50,218 nucleotides of DNA from JBKHYJ01 sp046565505 (GTDB lineage: Bacteria > Acidobacteriota > Blastocatellia > UBA7656): positions 1-50,218 of the forward strand of contig JBKHYJ010000011.1 of the NCBI GenBank assembly GCA_046565505.1, in the 5' to 3' direction. Below the pieces are notes generated by a model. It saw only the letters and a list, made by a program, of their open reading frames with translations. It searched no databases and was not told the origin of the DNA. The translations under genes were made by a program, and so were the position numbers. Shown piece after piece: positions 26,944 through 36,300 of the stretch (positions are counted from its first letter, which is position 1; each line of letters starts with the position of its first letter).

Positions 26944-28200
26944 TCAGTCGCCTGTAATGATCCTGGCTCTCTCGACTGCATTCTTCGCGAGGCTCAGCGC
27001 CTCGTCAGGGGTGTCGGCCTTCGTTATGACCTGCGCCAGCACGTCCCTGTTGGAAGATGGCAGGCCGAAATGCCCGCCGACCTCCGCGTTCATTTCTACA
27101 TAAACGACGCCCGGCAGTTGCTTCAACTCATCCATATTTTCAAGCCCGAGAAATCGGCCTGGCCTGCGCATGGATATTCCAAGAATAGCCGCGCCCTTAT
27201 CGAAGCCCTTTTCCCAGGGCTCCGCCTCACCGAACGCGATCTCAATCAACGACCGGACGGGGCTCCTTCCCAGTGCGAGCTCTATCACATGGCTGCCGGC
27301 CTTGTCGCCGATCAGGCGGGGGTTTATCTCAAGAATCTTCGGCCGGCCGTTTTGAAAACGCAGCTCGGTGTGTATGACGCCGCAATCTATGTCCAGCCTC
27401 GTAAGCGCCTTGGAGACCGCCTCAAACATAACGTCTGTCTGGCCTATGCGCTCGGAGAAACAACTGCCGAGCTCCGCGAAATGCCCGCGATCCTGCCCCG
27501 CGAGCACTTTCTGTGTAGTCCCTATGAGTTGGAGCTTGCCGCCTTTGGGTTGCATTGTTTCTATGCTCGGCTCTCGCCCGTTATCCAGCAGGCCGTCGAT
27601 GTAACCCTCCAACAACACCCCTTTTGCGAAGGGCTGTCCCGCCGCGTTAGTATCCCACGTCTTCGACAGCCTCATGTAATCCGCGAGCTCAGACTCGGTC
27701 TTAATCAGTTTAACGTCCAGGCTGTCATTACCGTCCTGGGGCTTGGCGATGAATGGGTATCCCCATTCTTTAGCGGTGCCTAAAGCCTCTTCAAAAGTTT
27801 CGACGAGACGGAACGGCGGGTTCAGTTCCGGGCAGAACTTCTGGAGGTTCAACCTCATCTTATACTTATTGCGGACCTCGGAAGCCGCCTCGTAGGTGAG
27901 GGAGGGGAGCCCCATCTCCTGAGCCGCCTTCGACGCCTGCGGAACATAGAAATCCGCAGTTGTTGTTATCCCATCGATCCGGCGATTATTAGATACTTCC
28001 TTAACCTTCTCGGCGAGGACACCCGCGTCATTGGTCTCACAAACGATTACTTGATCGACGTTCTTCAAGACATCAGGCTTATACGATTCAGGCCCGCGCG
28101 TGAACAGGGTGACATAACAACCCATCTCCTTCGCTATCCGGTTCGTGACTGCCCCCGCGCCGCTGGTGCTCGCCTCAATAAACGCGATGTGTTTCTCCAT
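26944..28200 (-). CDS. ATP-grasp ligase (carboxylate-amine ligase type)
   Basis: The 418-residue protein has the ATP-grasp layout: a Rossmann-like N-terminus (IAFIEASTSGAGAVTNRIAK), the ATP-binding lysine in YPFIAKPQDGNDS (about residue 150), and the metal-binding GRPKILEINPRLIGDKAG (about 285-300). It resembles amino acid ligases such as BacD and the ATP-grasp proteins found near argininosuccinate lyase. It would activate a carboxylate as acyl phosphate and couple it to an amine, forming an amide or dipeptide bond. AGGAGC stands 9 bases before the ATG. It lies between the radical SAM gene and DUF3326 in one operon. It may attach an amino acid as a protecting group or build a non-standard unit for the neighbouring NRPS; the substrate is unknown. 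Confidence 0.85.
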   Translation of the reverse strand: MEKHIAFIEASTSGAGAVTNRIAKEMGCYVTLFTRGPESYKPDVLKNVDQVIVCETNDAGVLAEKVKEVSNNRRIDGITTTADFYVPQASKAAQEMGLPSLTYEAASEVRNKYKMRLNLQKFCPELNPPFRLVETFEEALGTAKEWGYPFIAKPQDGNDSLDVKLIKTESELADYMRLSKTWDTNAAGQPFAKGVLLEGYIDGLLDNGREPSIETMQPKGGKLQLIGTTQKVLAGQDRGHFAELGSCFSERIGQTDVMFEAVSKALTRLDIDCGVIHTELRFQNGRPKILEINPRLIGDKAGSHVIELALGRSPVRSLIEIAFGEAEPWEKGFDKGAAILGISMRRPGRFLGLENMDELKQLPGVVYVEMNAEVGGHFGLPSSNRDVLAQVITKADTPDEALSLAKNAVERARIITGD

Positions 28201-28336
28201 TGACCGTAGCTCCTGAACGGTGGGACCGATGCGCGCACAGGATTAACAATCTACTCCCGTGGCGAATGCGGCGGGCGAACTCGCTTCAGCAAGGGCCTGG
28301 GCGCCCCGCCGCACGATAATGAGATGCAAGACCGCG

Positions 28337-28369
28337 CCTGCCCCTCCGGCTGCCGGGCGGCGGGGCAGG
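28337..28369 (-). terminator. Strong hairpin between radical SAM and ATP-grasp genes
   Basis: CCTGCCCC and GGGGCAGG form a perfect 8-bp stem, which can extend inward by two more pairs past one mismatch (loop region 28345-28361). It begins 20 bp past the radical SAM stop codon, inside the operon. It has no U-tract, so it may stabilise the upstream mRNA or reduce downstream expression rather than end transcription fully. Confidence 0.5.
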
Positions 28370-28388
28370 GAGGCCGCTCGGCCAGAAA

Positions 28389-29597
28389 TCAGTCGGCCGT
28401 GACGAATTCTTCATTACCGACCCGAGTCAGTTGAACGAAGCTCTGACCGGAGCCGGTCTGCTCGACTCTTTGCTCAAGGCCCTTTACCACAACCAGGTCG
28501 GCGCCGTACATCTCCTCCCACTCGCGGTACTCTTCCAGCTTCCGGTCCATCCCGGAATTTTCCGTCCCGTTCCAGTACCTCTCCCTCAGAAGGCAGAATC
28601 CATTCTGTTCCTTTTGGCGTATGTGGTAAGCGTACTTGGAATTCCAAATCTCTTCGAGGGTGTTCCTCCTGCTGTGCCCGAGGAACCTCCCCAGCCCATT
28701 GCAGTCGTACGCCTCACCGAAAAGATTCACGAAAAGCCCCACGTTGACCTGGCGACACTTGTACCCGCCGGCCATCGGCCGCACGGGGTCGTACTCCAGA
28801 CCGAACTCATTCTTGTCTATGTCCTGAAGCTCTTTCAGCAGGTTGTCCGCGCGCTCCTTTTCATGAACTCTTGTCTTGCGGTCGGCGCGACCTTCGGGAA
28901 TGAGCGTCTGTATATAATTATGAATGTTGTTCCTTCTGCAGAACCTGAAGATGTTCTTTATATCCTCCATGTCCGTATACTGCGGCGTGACCACCATGTC
29001 AATCGCCATCCGCGTAGGCGAAGTCTTATTGAAGCCCCTATCAATCAGAAGTTGTAAAGCTCTGGTTGAGTGATCCCCATACCCCTTTTTGCCCACGATG
29101 CGGTCCTGGACGGCGGCGTCGGTCGAATTGTATTTCATGAAGATGCTGGCGCCGAGGTTATAGAGCCTGTCGACGGATTCTTCGTCCAGGTGGTATCCGC
29201 TGGTGAAAAGCACGGGGATGAGCCCCATCTCATGGATGAACTCGAAGACTTCCCAAAAGCCCGCGTCCTTCATCGGCTCGCCCGCGCCCGGGAACTCTAT
29301 TGTCGTAGCCCCCAGCGCCTTGGCCTGCCTGATAAGTTCCTTCCGCTCCTCGGTCGAAAGCTCCCTCCGGTTTGAAATCTCGTTAAACCTATCCGGGGTC
29401 CTGTCGCAGTAGAAGCAGTGCAGTTCGCATTCCCCTGTCATATCCATGTCCAGGTGCAGGAGGTGGTTGTTTTTTTGCGCCTCGCCGACGATGTCGGCCG
29501 CGTAGTCAGTCCCATATATCCAAAGGTCCTCAATTCTTTTCTTCGCCCGCTCTATGTGTTCGAGCTTCTCGACGTCTACGAACTCTGGTTTACGCAT
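28389..29597 (-). CDS. Radical SAM protein with SPASM-type C-terminus
   Basis: The 402-residue enzyme has the radical SAM cluster motif CELHCFYC (Cys57, Cys61, Cys64) after HLDMDMTGE, and the glycine-rich GAGEPM SAM-binding segment. The C-terminal third holds further cysteines (about 279 in GYKCRQVN, 298 in AYDCNGLG and 332 in GFCLLRER), as in SPASM or twitch domains that bind an auxiliary iron-sulfur cluster. Such proteins modify peptides or amino acids by hydrogen abstraction (oxidation, epimerisation, cross-linking). AAAGGAGG lies 9 bases before the ATG. It is the first gene of the leftward operon with ATP-grasp, DUF3326 and ureohydrolase proteins. No precursor peptide is seen nearby, so a free amino acid or NRPS-made peptide is a possible substrate. 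Confidence 0.87.
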   Translation of the reverse strand: MRKPEFVDVEKLEHIERAKKRIEDLWIYGTDYAADIVGEAQKNNHLLHLDMDMTGECELHCFYCDRTPDRFNEISNRRELSTEERKELIRQAKALGATTIEFPGAGEPMKDAGFWEVFEFIHEMGLIPVLFTSGYHLDEESVDRLYNLGASIFMKYNSTDAAVQDRIVGKKGYGDHSTRALQLLIDRGFNKTSPTRMAIDMVVTPQYTDMEDIKNIFRFCRRNNIHNYIQTLIPEGRADRKTRVHEKERADNLLKELQDIDKNEFGLEYDPVRPMAGGYKCRQVNVGLFVNLFGEAYDCNGLGRFLGHSRRNTLEEIWNSKYAYHIRQKEQNGFCLLRERYWNGTENSGMDRKLEEYREWEEMYGADLVVVKGLEQRVEQTGSGQSFVQLTRVGNEEFVTAD

Positions 29598-30341
29598 TTC
29601 AGTAGCCTCCTTTGCGAGAGTCAGTTAAGGCATCCCCACCTGACGACGGGAATGGTGAACGTATCAGGCGACTGGCCCGGCACAGGGTAGGTCGGTCAAG
29701 CACAATGGCGAGCAAATACGCTTTAGCATCAATGCGGCGACGCCGCAGGGCGTGTCACGGGGCCACGACGGTTATGGCTCTGCAAAAAATGATTGATGCT
29801 CCGTAACGCATTAACGACCAGTCTATCGGGCCGGGGCAGGCCGTAGGAACTTTCCAAGGGTTGCCAATTTCCGGGGGCTTAGCTTACACGATACACCTAA
29901 AAGGCGACAATCGGCAATTTACCTCATCCTTAAAAATAGATCAATTGCGCGGCCTAAATTCTTGTAAGACTGAAGGGACAACTTATTATGCCGGTGAAAG
30001 GATTGAGGAGTTTATTTGCCGCCTAATTTAGTAGACCTTTGCAATAAATGCTGCGTTCTGCCTGCCAATTCGCTACAAAAACCAGACAGGTCAAACTAAT
30101 ACTATCATTCAACGCCGATGTCAAGAAAATTGTGATTTACGCCACTCTATTTTGATAGCCGACTCGTAGAATTAATCAGTCGCTCTTTGAGCTTTGAGGG
30201 AACAAGAGACCTGGCCTCATTTGGACACAAAACAGATACCGCGCTGCGGCCAATTCTGCCGTCACGAATTTGCCTCGCTTCTGTGACTGGAGGCTAACTT
30301 CACAAGCGCTGGAAAGTATTACCGGCAAGGGGTGAGCGAGG
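29598..30341. other. 744-bp AT-richer gap between giant NRPS and radical SAM operon
   Basis: No gene is apparent on either strand. The stretch is AT-richer than the flanking genes and likely holds the promoter of the radical SAM operon and the end of the giant NRPS transcript. A perfect TTGACA is on the minus strand at 30119-30124. No strong terminator hairpin was found by eye after the NRPS stop at 30342. Confidence 0.55.
30096..30124 (-). promoter_or_regulatory. Candidate promoter for the radical SAM operon
   Basis: On the minus strand TTGACA (6/6) is followed after 17 bases by TATTAG (4/6). It lies about 500 bp upstream of the radical SAM start, so the leader would be long; a closer promoter may exist. 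Confidence 0.3.
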
Positions 30342-33300
30342 TCAACGATCGGCTTTTCTCATCTTCTTCTCGTGAAGCGTGCTTTGCATTTCATCCTCGG
30401 ACATGCTCCTGACTAATCTTAGCGCCCGGGCTATCTTCTCGCTCTGACCCCGCCTGGTTTCATTCTCGGTGATCGCCTCGGATAACTTTGCGATGGTCGG
30501 CTGCTCGAACAGGACTCTCACAGGCAGCTCGACTTTGAACAAGTCCCTCACAGACTGTAAGACCTGCGCCGCCATAAGCGAATGGCCGCCCAGCTCGAAG
30601 AAATTATCGTGAATGCTCATAACCTCCGCCCCTAATGCTTCCTTCCATATGTCGGAAACAAGCCCTTCGACAGAGTTGCGGGGGGCGACGACCTCACGCG
30701 GCCCGGAGAATAATTGCTCAGGCGCGGGCAGCGCACGGCGGTCCACCTTCCCATTTATAGTCAGGGGCATGGCGCCAAGCATCACTAACGCCGACGGCAA
30801 CATATAATCTGGCAACCTCCGGCTGACGAACTCACGCAGGTCGCGCGCCTCGACGGTTCGACCCTGAGCGGGCACGACGTAGGCGGCTAACCGTTTCTCT
30901 CCCGGCGCACCCTGATAAACCGTCACCACGGTTTCGCGCACGTCCGGGTGGGCGGCGAGAACTGCCTCGACCTCGCCAAGCTCGATTCGGAATCCTCTTA
31001 TTTTTACCTGGTTATCTACACGGCCTATGTATTCCATGTCCCCTTCTGCTCGATGGCGAGCCAGGTCGCCGCTCTTGTAAAGGCGCGCGCCCGGCGTTCT
31101 GCTGAATGGGTCCGGCACGAAACGCTCGGCCGTTAAGGCCGGGTTGCCAAGATAACCCCTCGCCAATCCCGCGCCGCCTACATAAATCTCGCCCGGAACC
31201 GCCACCGGGGCCGGCTGTAGGTGATTACCTAAGACGTAGACCTTCAAATCGGGAATGGCGCTGCCGATGACGCTTCCCATGTCCGCGCTCAGGTCTTTCC
31301 TCGTGATCGGCCGATAAGTAACGTGGACGGTTGTTTCTGTAATGCCGTACATATTGACCAGTCGGGGAGATTCATCGTTGTGACGGTCGAGCCACGGCTT
31401 CAGGCTTTGTAATTCGAGGGCTTCGCCCCCGAATATCACCAGCCGGAGGTCAAGGTCTTTTACCGGCGCGCTCGATTCCTCCGCTTGAGTCAACTGGCGG
31501 AAAGCCGAGGGCGTCTGGTTCAAAACGGTCACTCGTTCTTTATGCAGCAAGTTATAAAATAGGTCGGGCGACCTGCTCACCCAGTAAGGCACAACTACCA
31601 GGCGTCCGCCATTAAGCAACGCCCCCCATATTTCCCACACAGAAAAGTCGAAAGCGTATGAGTGGAACAGTGTCCACACGTCCGTATCGGCGAAATGGAA
31701 CCACGCGTCGGTAGCAGAAAAAAGTCGGGCAACGTTCGAGTGGCTTACAAGGACTCCTTTCGGTTTGCCTGTCGAACCGGAGGTGTATATCACGTAGGCC
31801 GCGTTATCTGGCATTGCCGCGGAATGAGGATTAGCGGCGCTGCCGGAGGCGACCTCTGCCCACACCTCATCAATGCATACCCTCTCCGTCGAGACGTCCG
31901 GCAGACTATCGATCAGAGAACTTTCGGTCAACAGGATTCGCGCGCGCGAGTCTTCTAGCATGAAACCAACGCGCTCGCGAGGGTAGGCGGGGTCAATCGG
32001 CAGGTAAGCCGCGCCTGATTTGAGAATCCCGAGTAACCCCGCCACCATGTCCAAAGAGCGATCCATGAACAGACCTATGATAACTTCGGGCCCAGCACCC
32101 ATCCTTCGCAGGTAGTTTGCTAGTAGATTGGCGCGCTCGTTCAGCTCGCGGTAAGTCAATTTCCGGCCGTCCGCGACCGCCGCGATGGAATCCGGCGCTC
32201 GATCCACCTGTGCCTCGAATATTTCGTGCAAGACAACGCCCTTCGCATATTCTGTGCCGCTTTCATCGCCTCCGCTTAGCAACTGGTATATTTCGGCATG
32301 CGTTAGTAAAGGTAGCTCGGAGACGCGAGAGCCGGGATTTGTTACCGCACCTTGCATCAAGTTTTGGTAGTAATGAAGCATGCGGGCGATTGTTTCTTTA
32401 TCGAAAAGGTCGGTCCTGTACTCGCAAGATATGACCAGACCCTCGGCCCTCTCTTCGATAGCCAGCGTGATGTCGAATTTAGCAGTGTCAGTGTCAATGT
32501 CGATTCTATCTGCCTTTAATCCGGTCATTTCAAAAGCGGGCGTTTCCGTGTTCTGAAATACGAACATGACCTGAAAGAGCGGCGTGTGGCTTAGGTCACG
32601 ATCAAGCCGGAGGTCTCCGACAAGCTTTTCAAATGGCAAATCCTGGTAGGCGAATGCGTCTAGCAAGTCATCCGACACACGGCCGAGCAGTTCTCGCAGG
32701 CGGGGGTCGCCGGAGAGATTCGCCTTTAACACGAGCGTATTGACGAAAACGCCAATCAGTCCCTCCAGTTCGGTCCTGTTGCGCCCGGCGACCGGGGTCC
32801 CGATATTGAAATCCTCTTGACCCGTAAAGCGATAGAGCAGCGCCTGGAAAGCGCCGAGCAGGAACATGAATAGAGTGATGCCTTCGCGCCGGGCAAGACC
32901 GGCCGCTGATCGATATAGGCCTTCCTTGAGCAGCGTGGTTTCTCGCGCGCCTTGAAACGTTTGCACGCGAGGCCGGCGCCTGTCTGTGGGAAGTTCCAGA
33001 ATGCCTGATGTCCCGGCCACCTTCTGCTTCCAGTGTGAGAGCTGCGCCGCGAGCACGTCCCCGCTGAGGTATTGGCGTTGCCAAAGCGTGTAATCGGCAT
33101 ACTGGATGGGAAGTTCAGGCAACGGCGATGGCTCGCCTTTCAAAAAGGCATTGTAGAGCGCGCTCAGCTCTCGGGCCAGAATTCCTACGGACCAGCCGTC
33201 AGAGATTATATGGTGCATGCTAAGAAGGAGAATGTGTTCACGCTCGCCCACGCATAGAAGCATCACACGCAAGGGCGGCCCCTTCTTGAGGTCGAAGGGC

Positions 33301-36300
33301 CTCGCGGCCTCTTGAGCCAGGATTCTGGAAATTTCCGCTCGCCGGGTGGATGAATCATATTGGCGCAAGTCTACCAATGGTAACGTTCGGCCGAATTCGG
33401 TTGCGATCTTTTGCAGGGGCTGACCGTCTTCGTAGTCAAAGGTAGTACGCAGCGTTTCGTGCCTGCATGTCATCTCGTTAACACATCTGTTAAGCACCTC
33501 CACGCCAAGCGGGCCTTCCAGGCGCACGGCTCCCGGGAGGTTATAAAGCGGGCCGGCCTGCTGGAACTGGTCGAGGAACCACAAACGCTCCTGCGCGAAT
33601 GAGAGCGGTATGTTCGACACCATCAGCCTGGGAGCGAGGGGAGGCGCGGGCGTCACGTCCTCTGACCTTAAAGACATGTCTATTCTTCGAGCCAGGCCCG
33701 CGACTGTAGGCTCTTGAAAAAGCGACCGCAGCGATAACTCGACTTTGAATCTATCGCGCGTCCTTGAAATAAGCCGGGTCGCGAGCAGGGAATGCCCGCC
33801 GGAGGCAAAAAAATTGTCATGAACGCTTACACGCTTGACGCGGAGCAGGTCGGCGTAAATGTCGGCCAATATCGCTTCGGAGGGCGAGCGTGGAGCTTGA
33901 TAAAGTCCTGCTTCCAGGTCTTCGAGCGTATCAGGCGGCGGTAGCGCATGCCTGTCCAACTTGCCATTCGGGGTCAATGGCAGCGCGCTCATCGCTACGA
34001 ACGCGGAAGGGATCATATATTCCGGCAGCTTACGCCTCAGCCAATTTCGCAATTCAATCTTGTCAGGTGATTCTCCGATCCTCGGCACAACGTAGGCCAC
34101 CAATCGCTTGTCTCCGGGGGCATGATCCCGAGCCACAACCACAGCTTCATGGACGGCGGCATGGGCTGATAACACCGCTTCGATTTCAGCCGGCTCGATG
34201 CGATAGCCCCTTATCTTAACCTGATGGTCGAGGCGATTCTTAAACTCGATGTCGCCGCCCGGCAGATAACGGGCCAGATCGCCCGTCCTATAGAGGCGCC
34301 CCCCAGGCTGAGTGCCGAAAGGGTCAGGCACGAATTTTTCGGCAGTCAGGTCCGCGCGATTCAAGTACCCCCGCGCAACCCCCGCGCCGCCTATGTATAG
34401 CTCGCCGGTCACTCCCGCCGGCACGGGCCCGCCATCTTCACCTAGCACGTAGACCTGCGTGTTACCTATCGGCCTGCCCATTGGAACTGTATTACCGACG
34501 CCCCCGATCTCGTAAACACTCGACCATATGGTGGTCTCCGTAGGGCCATAGAGATTCCACGCATGTCCGCACTCCGCAAGCTTCGCCGCCAGGTCTGGCC
34601 CCATCGCTTCGCCGCCGCAAAAAATCTTTATCCTTCCGTCGCCCCCCCACCCTGCTTCAAGTAGTAACTTCCACGTAGATGGCGTCGCCTGCATGGCGGT
34701 CACGCCCGCGGCGTCGATCCTTTCTATTAACTTTTCTCCGTCGTTGACTTCGTCCTGGGCTGCTACAACTACGCTGCCGCCTAGAGACAGCGGCAGGAAA
34801 ATCTCAAGCGCGGCTATGTCGAAGGAGATGGTCGTGACCGACAGCAGCCTGTCCGTATGATCGAGACCGAGCCGCCGACCCATCGTAGAAAGAAAGTTGA
34901 CGACCGCTCCGTGCGTGACTTGAACTCCCTTCGGCCTACCTGTCGATCCAGACGTGTAGATGACGTAACAGGTATTCGCAGGTACAACACCGGCGGAGCG
35001 ATACTCATCCCCCTCTTCAGCGATAGCCTTGGAGTCCCTGTCGAAACATACTGTCATCCGGCCGTCCGCCGGGAAGCTCGTCAGCTTCGTTTCATGGGTG
35101 AGAATTAATGACAGACCCGCATCTTCTACGATCATTAATAGGCGGTCCCGCGGCATTGCCGCGTCGAGCGGGACGTACGCCCCGCCCGCCTTCAGGATTG
35201 CCAGCATCCCGACGGCCATGTCCAGCGAGCGGTCCACGTAAATGCCGACCAGTGTCTCTGGCCCCACCCCAAGCCGCCGCAGGTATGTCGCCAGCTTGTC
35301 AGACCGGCGGCCCAACTGTGAATAAGTCAAGGACTGCTCGCGGTAAATCAGAGCCACCGCGTCCGGGGTGCTCTTTGATTGGGCCTCTATGACCTCATGA
35401 ATACATGCCGCCCGCGGGTAATCTTCTAGCGTGTCGTTCCACTCTATTAAAAGCTGCCTGTGTTCGGCCTCGCTCAGCATGGACAAAGAAGCGATTGGCC
35501 CGGATGGGTTTTCGACAATCGCGTTCAGCAATCGCCGGAAATGCCCCGCCATTCTCTCCATCGTCGCCGCGTCGAAAAGGTCTGTGTTGTATTGCAAGGA
35601 GGCGCTCAATCCCCCGCCCGCCTCGGCCATCATCAGAGTCAGGTCGAACTGCGCCACCTTTCTATCCAGGCTGATGGATTCCAGGTGTAGCCCTCCGACC
35701 TCCAGGCAGGCCCCTTCTTCGCCGAGGGCGAAGGCGCCCAGTTCGCGCAGCGATGGGAAAGGGGATTTCTGCAAGATGAACATGACCTGAAACAAAGGCG
35801 TCCTGCCGGGGTCGCGTTGCAGCTGTAGGCGCTCGACCACTGCGGCGAATGGATAGTCCTGGTGCCGGAACCCGTCGATCACAGTCCGGCGTACCTCCGA
35901 AAGGAAGTCACCGAATGTACGGGCCCCCCGCGGGTTCGACCGTATCGCCAGCATGTTGACGAAATAACCGACCGTCCCCACGATTTGCGCCCGATTGCGC
36001 CCGGATACTGGGGAGCCGACGACGATGTCATCCTGGCCTGTATGGCGGTGCAAAAGAACATGAAATGCCGCTAGCAGAACCGTGTAGGGTGTCGCGTCAG
36101 CGTTTCGCGCCAAGGATTTCAACTCGTCGCTAAGATTGTCATCGAGCCGGAAAAAGACTGACCCGCCATCGAAAGTCTGCTCGGCAGGGCGCGGCCTGTC
36201 TGTGGGAAGGCTCAAGACCGGCAGCTCACCGCCGAGCCGCGTCTGCCAGTATTCCCACATGCTCTCGGCTTCGCGGCCCGCCAGCAATTTTTCCTCCCGG

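Noticed and set aside
26890..27783. 297-codon frame opposite the ATP-grasp gene
   Set aside because: It lies antisense to a gene with clear family motifs; long antisense frames are common in GC-rich genes.
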